From: Zunongwangia pacifica
Lineage (GTDB): Bacteria > Bacteroidota > Bacteroidia > Flavobacteriales > Flavobacteriaceae
Direction of reading: 5' to 3'
DNA: 64,000 bases
NCBI RefSeq assembly: GCF_023499215.1
Contig: NZ_JAKHSK010000011.1
Span: 1 to 64,000 of the forward strand
Shown here: piece by piece, positions 52,724 through 62,283 of the stretch
Layout: every line of letters starts with the position of its first letter
Numbering within the stretch: the first letter of the stretch is position 1
The notes under the pieces: generated by a model
Seen by the model: the letters and a program-made list of their open reading frames with translations, nothing else
What the model was told of the DNA's origin: nothing
The model's database searches: none
Translations under genes and position numbers: made by a program

Positions 52724-53590
52724 TTACAACACCATTTTCTCGATCGGCACTACCAGTAATCCTTCTGCGCCGTGTTGTTTTAATTCGTCGATCACTTCCC
52801 AAAAACGCTCTTCGTTGATCACGGTGTGAATAGAGCTCCATCCTTTTTCCGCTAACGGTAAAACGGTAGGAGAACGCATTCCCGGTAATAGCCTGATGAT
52901 ATCATCTAACTTATCGTTTGGAGCGTTTAACAAAATGTATTTTGAGGTGCGCGCGTTTAAAACCGATTTAATCCTGAATTGCAACTGATCTAAAATCTGT
53001 TGGCGCTCTTCAGAAATCTTTGGTGAAATGGCTAAAATCGCCTCACTCTTCAACATGACTTCAGCTTCTTTTAGATTGTTTTTAAATAAGGTACTTCCGC
53101 TGGAAACGATATCACAAATCGCATCGGCCAAACCGATATTAGGAGCAATTTCAACAGATCCATTAATAATGTGCAACTCTGCCGTGATCCCCTTTTCAGC
53201 TAAATATTCTTTCACCGTATTTGGGTAACTGGTGGCGATTTTCTTTCCTTCCAGATCCTGAATTCCGTTATATCTTACCGATTTTGGAACCGCAAGGGAA
53301 ACCCGACATTTCGAGAATCCCAGTTTCTCACCACGAATAATATCTTTCCCTTTTTCTACCAGTACGTTCTCACCAAGAATAGCAACATCTACCACGCCAT
53401 CTCTTAAATACTGCGGAATATCCCCGTTTCGTAGATATAATACATCTACTGGGAAATTGCGGGCTGAAGCTTTTAACTGCTCTTTCCCGTTATCTATTGA
53501 AATCCCGGCGTCTTTTAAGATCTGTAGCGAATCTTCATTTAGGCGGCCAGATTTTTGAATTGCGATTCTTAGTTTTTCTTTTTTCATCAC
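52724..53590 (-). CDS. hisG: ATP phosphoribosyltransferase (long form)
   Basis: 288 residues, the long HisG form with a C-terminal ACT-like regulatory domain (about 215-288, LPGMRSPTVLPLAEKGWSSI). Catalytic domain: RIAIQKSGRLNEDSLQIL, DVAILGENVLVE, ATSYPNTVKEYLAEKGI and the PRPP loop SGSTLFKNNLKE. First and rate-limiting step of histidine synthesis, feedback-inhibited by histidine. First structural gene of the operon. Confidence 0.95.
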   Translation of the reverse strand: MMKKEKLRIAIQKSGRLNEDSLQILKDAGISIDNGKEQLKASARNFPVDVLYLRNGDIPQYLRDGVVDVAILGENVLVEKGKDIIRGEKLGFSKCRVSLAVPKSVRYNGIQDLEGKKIATSYPNTVKEYLAEKGITAELHIINGSVEIAPNIGLADAICDIVSSGSTLFKNNLKEAEVMLKSEAILAISPKISEERQQILDQLQFRIKSVLNARTSKYILLNAPNDKLDDIIRLLPGMRSPTVLPLAEKGWSSIHTVINEERFWEVIDELKQHGAEGLLVVPIEKMVL

Positions 53591-53647
53591 AAAAGCATTT
53601 TATTTTTAGTGCTTAGTTATTTAAGTTTTAAAATTTGAACAAATAAA

Positions 53648-53676
53648 AAACCCGTTTGATTAGCTCAAACGGGTTT
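53648..53676 (-). terminator. Attenuator terminator of the his operon
   Basis: On the minus strand AAACCCGTTTGA-GCTAA-TCAAACGGGTTT is followed by TTTATTTG. It lies between the leader peptide stop and hisG, 58 bases upstream of the hisG start. The perfect 12-base stem plus T-run would stop transcription unless an alternative fold involving the leader forms. Confidence 0.85.
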
Positions 53677-53708
53677 CTAAATATGCTTAACATGACCACA
53701 TATCAAAT

Positions 53709-53768
53709 TTACCTCGCCTGAGCGCAGCAGTAAATATGATGGTGGTGATGTAATTGTATCGTTCTCAT
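53709..53768 (-). CDS. hisL: Histidine leader peptide
   Basis: A 19-residue open frame, MRTIQLHHHHHIYCCAQAR, with five consecutive His codons. It starts a few bases downstream of the inferred transcription start and ends 33 bases before the attenuator stem. Stalling of ribosomes at the His codons when charged His-tRNA is scarce would prevent the terminator from forming, as in the enterobacterial his leader. The sequence itself is unrelated to HisL of E. coli. Confidence 0.88.
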   Translation of the reverse strand: MRTIQLHHHHHIYCCAQAR

Positions 53769-53776
53769 TATGACAG

Positions 53777-53806
53777 CAAATCTAAGTATTAATTTTAAAA
53801 TTCAAA
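53777..53806 (-). promoter_or_regulatory. Promoter of the his operon
   Basis: On the minus strand TTTG (53806-53803), 18 bases, TAGATTTG (53784-53777): a full match to the Bacteroidota -33/-7 consensus. The start site would lie within a few bases of the leader-peptide ATG. Confidence 0.8.
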
Positions 53807-53835
53807 ATCAGAATTTAAAATTTCTACGATAAATT

Positions 53836-54651
53836 TTAGTTATCTCCTAAAATTAGTGGCAATCCATTTTCACCCGAGCCAATGATTACGGTTTTTGCAT
53901 TGCCCGATTTTGCAAGTTCTAAAGTGGCCTGGATTCCTTTTTCCTGTAATACTTTATCGGTTAAAGACTCACTTAAAATTCGGTTTGCCCGCGCTTTACC
54001 TTCTGCATCGATTCGCTGGCGCTCAGCTTCCTGCTCGGCTTTGGTTAATCTGTATTCGTATTCTAAAGATTCCTGCTCCTGCCTTAACTTACGCTCTATA
54101 GCGTCTTTAATGGTTGATGGCAATGAAACATCACGTACTAAAACTTCGTTTACCTGCACGTATTGTTCTTTTAAAAGAATCTGTGTTTCTTCTAAAATCT
54201 CTTCCTGAATGGCTTCACGCTTGCTGGAATATAATTGCTCTGGATTATATCTACCTACTACCGCACGTGTGGCTGAACGTAAAGCGGGTTTTAGTAAACG
54301 TTCGATATACGCTTCACTTTTCTCTTTGTGTAATTTTCCCAAATCTTCATAAGAGGGCTGAAACCAAACGGAAGCATCTAGTTTTATCTCTAATCCATTT
54401 GAAGATAACACCGTCATCTTTTCGTCTAAAGATTGTTGCCGTACTTCGTATACAAAAACCCTGTTCCATGGGGCCACTAAATGAAACCCTTCGTTTAACG
54501 GCGGTTCATCGGTCACCACTCCATTTCCAAAAGTTTTATACAACACTCCCGCTTCACCGGAACCAATCGTAATTGTAGATTTAGAAATAAAAATGATTAA
54601 AACAACCAATCCTATAAAAATTGGTATTGCAATCTTAGGTAATCTATCCAT
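53836..54651 (-). CDS. SPFH/Band 7 (prohibitin-like) membrane protein
   Basis: 271 residues. One N-terminal membrane helix (about 7-23), then an SPFH domain (about 28-200: GSGEAGVLYKTFGNGVV...PLNEGFHLVAPWNRVFVYEV), and a long coiled coil (REQESLEYEYRLTKAEQEAERQRID in shortened form). Proteins of this group form ring-like oligomers at the membrane and interact with FtsH-type proteases in other bacteria. Ten bases separate it from the VWA-like gene upstream, so they are likely co-transcribed. Confidence 0.88.
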   Translation of the reverse strand: MDRLPKIAIPIFIGLVVLIIFISKSTITIGSGEAGVLYKTFGNGVVTDEPPLNEGFHLVAPWNRVFVYEVRQQSLDEKMTVLSSNGLEIKLDASVWFQPSYEDLGKLHKEKSEAYIERLLKPALRSATRAVVGRYNPEQLYSSKREAIQEEILEETQILLKEQYVQVNEVLVRDVSLPSTIKDAIERKLRQEQESLEYEYRLTKAEQEAERQRIDAEGKARANRILSESLTDKVLQEKGIQATLELAKSGNAKTVIIGSGENGLPLILGDN

Positions 54652-54661
54652 AAATAATTTA

Positions 54662-56695
54662 TTAAATTAAACCTTTATATTTTCTGTAAAACCACTCTCC
54701 CGCCAACAGCCCAATCAATACAAACAATAAAATGTACCAATCGATTATGGGGCGAGATTTAGTGCTTTCTTTTCGTATAATAGAAAAACGACTATCATCT
54801 AAAAGTTGTTTTTTTAACTCCTGAAGCTGATTGGGGAAATAAGCCTGGCTATCATTTTTAAGCGCCAGACTATTTAATTTTGAAAAATTTGCTGAAGAAA
54901 ACTGTTCTTCTACATCGAACGAAATTACGGAAAATTTACCTGACTTTTTTATTCCTGAATTTTCCTCGGTGACGCTGAAATTATACTCCCCCGGTTGAAG
55001 ATTATTAAAACGAACTTCATAAAAATTATTCCGTAACAAAAACCTGGAATCTAATGCTAAATTTAAACGATCATTTTCTAGTTGAATCTGAAGATTTGCA
55101 TTAGGATCAAACTGGTAATTTTCATCAAAAAACTGAGCGTCAAATTTTACAATTTCGTTAGAATAATAGAACGATTGATAATCGATAGTTAAGCGTTCCT
55201 TTTTCTTTTTAGAAGATAAGTTTTGTATAAGGCCACCAATAAAATTATCAAACTTTTCAAAACTTTGATGGTCTATAAAAACTTTAGTTCGCCACCGCCA
55301 GATGTTTTCTCCGAACAAATACGCTGAACCTCTATCGTTATTTTTTACCATCATCAATAAAGGCTCACTGGTACTTACACCTTCGATTTTTTGATAAAGC
55401 AACGCATCAAAATTGGTGTTGATTTTTAAATCTCCGAACTTATCCTGAAGCGGGGGCAGCTCTAAAAATCCAATATCTTCAAACTGAAATTGGTTAAAAT
55501 TAGGATTCATTACCGCATAAAAATCCTGCTCCTCATTACTGATGTTTTTTGATAAATAGGGGATCGATTTCTGAATAGCGTTCCAATTGGTCTTGGTTCC
55601 GGTAATAATAAAATAATTCAAATTGGCATCATTTACAGCCTTAAACCAAGTATTAAAGTTATTATTTGGCTGATAAAATATAACCAACTGATATTCATTT
55701 AATTTTATATTATTTTCGCTAGTATATTTTATACTTACTTTTCGCTGCTTATTTGTTTCTATAGCTTTTTTAAGCACTCCCAAATCTGGATGTGCAATAC
55801 TGCTTAAAATTAAAACCGAAGTGCGTTCATCGATCACCTCAACCGCAAAATTATTTTTATTATTGATGGTGTTCTTTTCATTTTCTAGCGGAAGAATTTC
55901 TGCGGAATAGGTTTGCGTACCCAACTGCGAAGCGGGTAGATTTGCTTCTACCCTAATGGATCTGTTTGCTGCAGAAAAATTCAAATTTTCAGAAAAAACA
56001 GTTTTTCCATTTGTTGAAATCTGAAACCTTGAAGCGATATTTTTTGAAGCTGAATAATTTACAAAAATCTCTACCGGAAATTTATTTTCCAGAAAAGCAT
56101 ATCGATTTACATTTAGTTTTGAGATACTGAGATCTGGGAATTTTGTGGTATCGCCAATGACAATTGGAAAGATTTTCTGATTCTTAGAAGCATTAAAATA
56201 TTGAAAATCCCTACCCAAAGTCTGGTTGCCATCACTAACCAAAATCGTGGCATTTTGCTTGTTTTTAAAGCCTGATTTTATATCATCCAAAACCCTAAAA
56301 ATATCGGTTTGTTTTGCGCTAAAATCAGCCGAATCTATCGTAGAAATTTCACTACCAAAATGTATATTCTGAACATTAAAACGTTCATTAATTTCTTCAT
56401 CATTATTGAAAAATTCAGCTATTCCTACTAATTTATTTTCCTGATGAAGATGGGCAATCGATGCAGAATTATCTAAAGCAAGGACTAAATCTGGCTTTTC
56501 CCTTTTAATCACAACCGATTCAATCTTTGGGTTAATTAATAAAAAAAGTAGCGTAAAAACGCTTAAAGCACGTAAAATAAAAAGGATTGTTCGCTGCCTG
56601 CCACTGCGCTTAGATTTCACATAATATTGAAAATAAGAAAACCCCAGCGCAACGCATGCAGCCAGGGTTAGATATATTATGTTGAGTATGGTCAT
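54662..56695 (-). CDS. VWA-like membrane protein of unknown function
   Basis: 677 residues. Two N-terminal membrane helices (about 4-20 and 38-57), then a VWA-like domain with a DNSAS motif (LALDNSASIAH, a MIDAS-type start) and VSDGNQTLG. A long extracytoplasmic beta-rich stretch (Ig-like patterns around 190-280) and one C-terminal membrane helix (about 652-670) complete it. Related large proteins occur across Bacteroidota next to BatA/BatB-like genes. A complete MIDAS is not proven. Function unknown. Confidence 0.75.
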   Translation of the reverse strand: MTILNIIYLTLAACVALGFSYFQYYVKSKRSGRQRTILFILRALSVFTLLFLLINPKIESVVIKREKPDLVLALDNSASIAHLHQENKLVGIAEFFNNDEEINERFNVQNIHFGSEISTIDSADFSAKQTDIFRVLDDIKSGFKNKQNATILVSDGNQTLGRDFQYFNASKNQKIFPIVIGDTTKFPDLSISKLNVNRYAFLENKFPVEIFVNYSASKNIASRFQISTNGKTVFSENLNFSAANRSIRVEANLPASQLGTQTYSAEILPLENEKNTINNKNNFAVEVIDERTSVLILSSIAHPDLGVLKKAIETNKQRKVSIKYTSENNIKLNEYQLVIFYQPNNNFNTWFKAVNDANLNYFIITGTKTNWNAIQKSIPYLSKNISNEEQDFYAVMNPNFNQFQFEDIGFLELPPLQDKFGDLKINTNFDALLYQKIEGVSTSEPLLMMVKNNDRGSAYLFGENIWRWRTKVFIDHQSFEKFDNFIGGLIQNLSSKKKKERLTIDYQSFYYSNEIVKFDAQFFDENYQFDPNANLQIQLENDRLNLALDSRFLLRNNFYEVRFNNLQPGEYNFSVTEENSGIKKSGKFSVISFDVEEQFSSANFSKLNSLALKNDSQAYFPNQLQELKKQLLDDSRFSIIRKESTKSRPIIDWYILLFVLIGLLAGEWFYRKYKGLI

Positions 56696-56878
56696 TAATC
56701 GGTTTTGGGTTGTAATTTAAGAGAATATTAAGGCTTTACCAACCAAAACCTGAAAAACGACCTGAATTATTTAATCCCTCATTAAGGGTTTGATTTCCCA
56801 AGGCTTCCATGAAAGTTAAAAAAAGGATTTCCTCTTCTTAGCTTGTGGGATTGCCTAGAGCTTCTTTATTTTTATAGC
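56696..56878. other. Short intergenic region
   Basis: Holds a GCTTGTGGGATTGCCTAGAGC fragment (about 56840) similar to the 3' part of the dispersed repeat at 41683. No gene. Confidence 0.35.
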
Positions 56879-57625
56879 TTAAGTTAGCATTCCGCCATCT
56901 ACGTTAAGCACCTGCCCGGTAACATAAGCACTTAGATCGCTACCTAAAAACACACAGGCATTAGCAATGTCTTCAGGAGTTCCGCCACGTTTTAAAGGAA
57001 TATTATCTCTCCATCCCTGTACTACTTTTTCGTCTAACTTCTCGGTCATTTCAGTTTCAATAAAACCAGGAGCGATCACATTCGTACGAATATTACGAGA
57101 ACCAAGTTCTAGCGCCATAGATTTACTAAAACCAATAATTCCGGCTTTAGAAGCCGCGTAGTTTGCCTGACCGGCATTTCCTTTTACCCCAACAACAGAA
57201 CTCATATTAATGATGCTTCCTTTACGTTGTTTAAGCATGGTACGTTGTACTGCTTTGGTCATATTAAAGATCGATTTAAGGTTAACTTCGATCACGCGAT
57301 CAAAATCTTCCTCACTCATACGCATTAGCAGGTTATCTTTTGTGATCCCGGCATTGTTTACCAGAATATCGATAGCTCCAAAATCTTCAGCTACATGTTT
57401 AATTAATTCCTGCGCCTGTTCAAAATCGGCTGCATTAGATTTATAGCCTTTCGCCTTGATTCCGCTTTCAGAAAGCTCGTTTTCTAGCTCTTTGGCAGCT
57501 TCTTCAGAGGAGTTATACGTAAATGCCACATTTGCACCATGGGCTGCAAACACTTTTGCTATACCTCTACCAATACCACGGCTTCCGCCGGTTACGATAG
57601 CATTTTTACCTTCTAATAATTTCAT
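56879..57625 (-). CDS. fabG: 3-oxoacyl-[acyl-carrier-protein] reductase
   Basis: 248-residue SDR with all FabG signatures: TGGSRGIG (12-19), NNAG (90-93), catalytic S142/S143, Y156 and K160 in YAASK, and the C-terminal VTGQVLNVDGGM. Reduces 3-oxoacyl-ACP with NADPH in fatty-acid elongation. It is not next to other fab genes here. FabG is the best single name, but some closely related reductases act on other substrates. Confidence 0.9.
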   Translation of the reverse strand: MKLLEGKNAIVTGGSRGIGRGIAKVFAAHGANVAFTYNSSEEAAKELENELSESGIKAKGYKSNAADFEQAQELIKHVAEDFGAIDILVNNAGITKDNLLMRMSEEDFDRVIEVNLKSIFNMTKAVQRTMLKQRKGSIINMSSVVGVKGNAGQANYAASKAGIIGFSKSMALELGSRNIRTNVIAPGFIETEMTEKLDEKVVQGWRDNIPLKRGGTPEDIANACVFLGSDLSAYVTGQVLNVDGGMLT

Positions 57626-57692
57626 ATGTATTATAGTAAGTTAGATTTATCTTCGTCAAATATAAGAATATGCATTGTTTAGGTATAAAAAA

Positions 57693-57712
57693 ACCTCCTT
57701 TTTCAAGGAGGT
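57693..57712 (-). terminator. Terminator downstream of the M16 peptidase gene
   Basis: ACCTCCTT-TTTC-AAGGAGGT; on the minus strand it is followed by TTTTTTTATA. It separates the peptidase gene from fabG. Confidence 0.8.
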
Positions 57713-57735
57713 CTTTGTTTTTTCTTTATACTGAA

Positions 57736-60699
57736 TTACAGTTTTAAGTCTTTCTCTTCTTTTTTCTCGTAATTAAAAAGATAATCGATATCCAGCTCTT
57801 GTACATCCCCTAATTTATGAAGTGCCTGCATATCTACATCTTTTTTATTTCCTATTACTAAAATATTGTAATCCTGTCCTTTAATATTGCTATCAAAAAA
57901 GTTTTGTAAATCTTTAAAGCTCATATCTTTAATAGCCTCGTACATTTCTTTACGGGTATCGTGATCTAAACCACGGTCTTTTAATCGCTCGTAGCTCCAA
58001 AAGATATTGGTTTTGGTGATCCGCTCGGCAGCAATTTTCTTTAAAGTTGCTTCTTTAGCCGCTTCAAATTGTTCTTTTGCTTCAGGCATATTGGTCATTA
58101 ACTCCATCATGGCATCTACGGCCTGCGGCATTTTATTAGCCTGTGTACCTATATAAGCCATAGTATAGTTTGGTTTATCAACTTCGCTAGCCATTTGATA
58201 GCTTGAGAATGCGGAATAGGCCAACGACTTAGATTCGCGTATTTCCTGAAATACAATAGAGGATAATCCGCTACCAAAATAGGTGTTGAATAATTGCGTG
58301 GCTGCCATCTTTTCGGCATCAAAAATATCTCCTTTAGCTAAAAAGATCATTTCGCTTTGTACCATGTCGTAATCTACAAAGTACACATTACCACCGGTTT
58401 CTTTTTCGTTATATTCGCGTGCTTCAGGATACTCTTTAAGTTCTGAAGGGACATTGTGCTTTTCACTCACTGTGGCTACCGCGGCTTCAGGATCTTTCCC
58501 GTAATAAAGGATTCGTTGTTTGTAATTACGAAGATCTTTTACCTTATCTACCAATTCTGCCGGATCTAAAGCTTTTAATTCGGCTTCAGTATAGATATTC
58601 CGTAATCGGGAATCTTCACCGTATTTACCATAATTCATTAAACCGTTAAACAAAATATTTCCCTTTTGGGTTTTGGCATCATCACGACCTTTCATGATAG
58701 AAGCTACGTATTTCTCGTAAGTTTCCTGATCTGGTTTTGCATTTTCCCAAAGATGCTCCAGTAACGCCAAACCTTTAGGTAAATTTTCCTTTAAGCCGCT
58801 AATACCAACATAAATCTGATCTGAACCTGCGCTTACAAAATAACTAATACCAAGTTTGTAAAATTCCTGCTTTAATTCTTCAGGAGTGTATTTATCGGTC
58901 CCCAGATAATCCAAATAGCCAGTGGCTAGAGAGATCTCTTTATCATTATCCTGCCCCATATCGAAAATAAAGTACAGGTTAAAAAGGTCGTTATTCTCAT
59001 TCAGAATATAAGAAACCGGTAATCCATTTTCAGTTTTGGATTCTTTAATTGCTTCTTCGTAATCTACATATTGCGGAGTTAATGCTGGTGCTTCAGATTT
59101 GTTGAATTCGGTAATAAAGTCTGATTGCTTATCGCGATTTAACTGAACCGGCGTTATACCGGGATTTTCTACTTTGGCGATGTTAGGATCTTCCCCTATT
59201 CTCTTATAAACCGCCACATAATTATCTTTATAATGCTCGTTAACATAATTTACCAGTTCTTCTTTGGTAATCGACTTCAGATCGTCTGTAAAATCGATTA
59301 CATTCTGCCAATCCTGAAAATGAACAAACGCATCCATGTGTGCATAAGCGACTGAAGAAGCATCTTCGTATTCACGAATTTCAGACAACTTTAAATCATT
59401 AATTACGGCATCGATTAACCAGTCATCAAATTCTCCTTTTTTGATCTTCTCTACTTCAGCCAGTAATAAATCTTTTACTTCTTCTAAAGTCTGATCGGCT
59501 TTTGGCATACCGTATAACAAATGGAAACCATAATCATTATCAAAATTGGTATATGAAGAGGCTTGCTGTACTTTTTGTTTTTGGTTAAGATCCAGGTCTA
59601 TTAAACCGGCCTGAGAATTGGCCAAAATATAATCGATCAGGTAAACAATCTTTTGATCTTTACTACCAACACCATCGGTGCGAAAAGCTACGTAAACAGA
59701 TTCTGAAGTTGGTCCAAAAACCTCTTTTTCGATAGGCGCCGTGATAGGTTTTTCCTCTGGGAATGTAGGGTGAGTTACTTCTTTAGCGTCATATCCCCCA
59801 AAAGAATCATTTACTTTTTGAATGGTACTATCGAATTCTAAATCCCCTGAAAGGATTACGGCCATATTATTGGGCACATAATATTTCTCATAATAATTAT
59901 GAATTGCCTCCATAGAAGGATTCTTTAAGTGCTCTGATTTCCCTAAGGTAGTTTGTGTACCATAAGGGTGTGTAGGATAAAGTCCTTCTAAAACGGCATA
60001 ATATTGCTTTCTGGAATCACTGTCCTGCCCACGGTTAAATTCTTCGTAAACGGCTTCTAATTCGGTATGAAACAAACGCAATACAAGTTCGTTAAACCTT
60101 TCACTTTCTACCATTAGCCATTTATCCAATTCGTTAGATGGGATTTTATTTACGTAAACCGTTTGCTCGTTAGAGGTAAATGCATTGGTACCTTCAGCCC
60201 CCAAAGAACTTACCATTTTATCATATTCGTTGGCAATGGAATATTTTGAAGCTTCCTGAGAAACCGAATCGATCTGGCGATAGATCGCTTTTTTTTCTTC
60301 AGGATCGGTTGCGGCTTTATGTTTTTCGTAAAGATCTGAAATAGAATCGAGAAGCACTTTTTCTGTCTCCCAATCCTGAGTCCCTATTTTACTGGTGCCT
60401 TTAAATACCATATGCTCCAGATAATGCGCCAGCCCGGTATTATCTGCAGGGTCATAAGTAGAACCGGCTCGTACCGCAATTAAGGTTTGAATTTTAGGCT
60501 CCTGGTTATTCTGGCTCAGGTAAACTTTTAAGCCGTTATCTAACGTGTAAAGTCGTAAACCAGTAGGGTCATCTTCAAAAGTTTCGTAGGAGAAACCATT
60601 GGCATCAGTATGAATATTCGATTTTGCGTCGTTCTCTTTCTTACAGGATGAAAGGACAAGAAAAAGGATTGCCATAAGAGGCATATAATATTTCCTCAT
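57736..60699 (-). CDS. M16 family zinc metallopeptidase, lipoprotein
   Basis: 987 residues, two M16 repeats. Lipoprotein signal ends LSSCKKEND (C19). The N-terminal half has the inverted zinc motif HYLEH (92-96) in GLAHYLEHMVFKGTSKIGT, with a downstream Glu in EAVYEEFNRGQDSD. The second half (about 520-960) is a non-catalytic M16 clamshell lacking the motif. Such proteins degrade peptides in the periplasm or outer membrane. Full length. Monocistronic, with terminators on both sides. Confidence 0.9.
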   Translation of the reverse strand: MRKYYMPLMAILFLVLSSCKKENDAKSNIHTDANGFSYETFEDDPTGLRLYTLDNGLKVYLSQNNQEPKIQTLIAVRAGSTYDPADNTGLAHYLEHMVFKGTSKIGTQDWETEKVLLDSISDLYEKHKAATDPEEKKAIYRQIDSVSQEASKYSIANEYDKMVSSLGAEGTNAFTSNEQTVYVNKIPSNELDKWLMVESERFNELVLRLFHTELEAVYEEFNRGQDSDSRKQYYAVLEGLYPTHPYGTQTTLGKSEHLKNPSMEAIHNYYEKYYVPNNMAVILSGDLEFDSTIQKVNDSFGGYDAKEVTHPTFPEEKPITAPIEKEVFGPTSESVYVAFRTDGVGSKDQKIVYLIDYILANSQAGLIDLDLNQKQKVQQASSYTNFDNDYGFHLLYGMPKADQTLEEVKDLLLAEVEKIKKGEFDDWLIDAVINDLKLSEIREYEDASSVAYAHMDAFVHFQDWQNVIDFTDDLKSITKEELVNYVNEHYKDNYVAVYKRIGEDPNIAKVENPGITPVQLNRDKQSDFITEFNKSEAPALTPQYVDYEEAIKESKTENGLPVSYILNENNDLFNLYFIFDMGQDNDKEISLATGYLDYLGTDKYTPEELKQEFYKLGISYFVSAGSDQIYVGISGLKENLPKGLALLEHLWENAKPDQETYEKYVASIMKGRDDAKTQKGNILFNGLMNYGKYGEDSRLRNIYTEAELKALDPAELVDKVKDLRNYKQRILYYGKDPEAAVATVSEKHNVPSELKEYPEAREYNEKETGGNVYFVDYDMVQSEMIFLAKGDIFDAEKMAATQLFNTYFGSGLSSIVFQEIRESKSLAYSAFSSYQMASEVDKPNYTMAYIGTQANKMPQAVDAMMELMTNMPEAKEQFEAAKEATLKKIAAERITKTNIFWSYERLKDRGLDHDTRKEMYEAIKDMSFKDLQNFFDSNIKGQDYNILVIGNKKDVDMQALHKLGDVQELDIDYLFNYEKKEEKDLKL

Positions 60700-60739
60700 A
60701 GTTAAAAATTTGATTGATAAATATTTATAAAAATAAAAA

Positions 60740-60768
60740 AGTCCGTAAGCAAATAACGCTTACGGACT
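60740..60768 (-). terminator. Terminator downstream of sucD
   Basis: AGTCCGTAAGC-AAATAAC-GCTTACGGACT, perfect 11-base stem. On the minus strand a TTTTTT run follows. Confidence 0.85.
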
Positions 60769-60801
60769 AAATTTATTTAAAATTATCTTAAATTTTAACT
60801 T

Positions 60802-61674
60802 TTACCCAAGAACCTCGGCAACTTTTTTACCAATCTCGGCAGGAGAATCTACCACGTGAACTCCGTTTTCTTTTAAGATCGCTTTTTTAGCTTGTGCAGT
60901 ATCTTCACTACCTCCTACAATAGCACCAGCATGTCCCATTGTTCTACCTGCGGGTGCAGTTTCACCAGCGATAAATCCAATAACAGGCTTTTTATTACCG
61001 TTTTCTTTGATCCATTTAGCAGCATCGGCTTCTAACTGTCCACCAATTTCACCAATCATAACGATCGCTTTGGTCTCATCATCGTTCATTAAAAGCTCTA
61101 CTGCTTCTTTGGTTGTCGTTCCGATAATTGGATCTCCGCCAATACCAATTGCAGTGGTAATTCCTAATCCTTCTTTTACAACCTGATCTGCAGCTTCGTA
61201 AGTTAAGGTACCAGATTTAGAAACGATACCAACAGTTCCTTTCTTGAAAACAAAGCCTGGCATGATCCCAACTTTAGCTTCACCGGGAGTGATAACCCCT
61301 GGACAGTTAGGCCCAATTAAACGGCAATCTTTGTTTTTAATATAATTAGAAGCTTTTACCATATCTGCTACAGGAATACCCTCGGTAATAGTAATGATTA
61401 CTTTGATACCGGCATCTGCGGCTTCCATAATAGCATCGGCAGCAAATGCTGGTGGCACAAAAATAATGGTAACATCGGCGCCGGTTTCTTTAACAGCATC
61501 TGAAACTGTGTTGAATACCGGTCTATCCAAATGCTTTTGTCCACCTTTGCCCGGAGTTACACCTCCTACAACGTTGGAACCATATTCTATCATTTGCTCT
61601 GCATGAAAAGTACCTTCGCTACCGGTAAATCCCTGCACGATTATTTTTGAATCTTTATTTACTAAAACGCTCAT
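60802..61674 (-). CDS. sucD: Succinyl-CoA ligase, alpha subunit
   Basis: 290 residues. CoA-binding domain with [40 protein letters not shown], and the phospho-His H248 in [14 protein letters not shown]. With the beta subunit (not in the window) it interconverts succinyl-CoA and succinate with ATP or GTP formation in the TCA cycle. The gene stands alone here, as often in Flavobacteriia. Confidence 0.96.
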   Translation of the reverse strand: MSVLVNKDSKIIVQGFTGSEGTFHAEQMIEYGSNVVGGVTPGKGGQKHLDRPVFNTVSDAVKETGADVTIIFVPPAFAADAIMEAADAGIKVIITITEGIPVADMVKASNYIKNKDCRLIGPNCPGVITPGEAKVGIMPGFVFKKGTVGIVSKSGTLTYEAADQVVKEGLGITTAIGIGGDPIIGTTTKEAVELLMNDDETKAIVMIGEIGGQLEADAAKWIKENGNKKPVIGFIAGETAPAGRTMGHAGAIVGGSEDTAQAKKAILKENGVHVVDSPAEIGKKVAEVLG

Positions 61675-61698
61675 AAGTATTTATTGTAATTAGCTACA

Positions 61699-61706
61699 CA
61701 AAAGTA
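61699..61706 (-). promoter_or_regulatory. Candidate -7 box of sucD
   Basis: TACTTTTG on the minus strand, 25 bases before the sucD ATG, fits TAnnTTTG. The -33 box is not clear. Confidence 0.45.
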
Positions 61707-61817
61707 GGTTTTTAAAGATAAAACATAAAGCTTTTTTGATATTTATTCAATGATTTGTAAATCAATAAAAACGATAAGCATTGGCTAAAAACCATCCATT
61801 ATTATTTTATGTATGTT

Positions 61818-62000
61818 TTAGAAACCTCTTTTTCTTTTTATAAAGTCATTGAGCAAATGATAGATTCGTTTTTCTTTCTTAAGATCCTGAAAATATTTGG
61901 ATTTTATTTGGAAGAATATCATCATAAGGAGCGCTGCGATTACCACCTCTAAAACTATCATTATCAAAATAATATGCTCCATATAAATTTCCATAAACAA
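61818..62000 (-). CDS. Small single-helix membrane protein
   Basis: 60 residues (or 54 from the second ATG, MEHIILIM). One membrane helix (IILIMIVLEVVIAALLMMIF) followed by a basic, helical tail KKEKRIYHLLNDFIKRKRGF. No family recognised; could be a real small protein or a chance frame in AT-rich DNA. Its composition (basic after the helix) favours a real N-out protein. Confidence 0.45.
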   Translation of the reverse strand: MFMEIYMEHIILIMIVLEVVIAALLMMIFFQIKSKYFQDLKKEKRIYHLLNDFIKRKRGF

Positions 62001-62210
62001 TAGTTAAAATTAGAATTAAAAAATTAAAATTCTCAACAAACAAGTGTTAAAATTGAAAATTTATTAATTTTTAAACATCTAATCGGTTTAGCAATAGTGA
62101 TTTTTTAAAAAAATCTAATAATATGACTCTATTGATTGAGATTTTCTAAAAATGTTAAAATAACACCTAATTTCTGGATAGTGTAAAAAGATTATTGTTC
62201 AATAAAAAAC

Positions 62211-62239
62211 AAAAGGATAGTTGCGAAAACTATCCTTTT
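62211..62239. terminator. Bidirectional terminator
   Basis: AAAAGGATAGTT-GCGAA-AACTATCCTTTT with flanking T and A runs, just beyond the stop of the M56 peptidase gene (minus strand). Confidence 0.8.
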
Positions 62240-62283
62240 TTAAGGGTAAATTATAATAGACGTTAGCAAATAGAAAGATTTAT

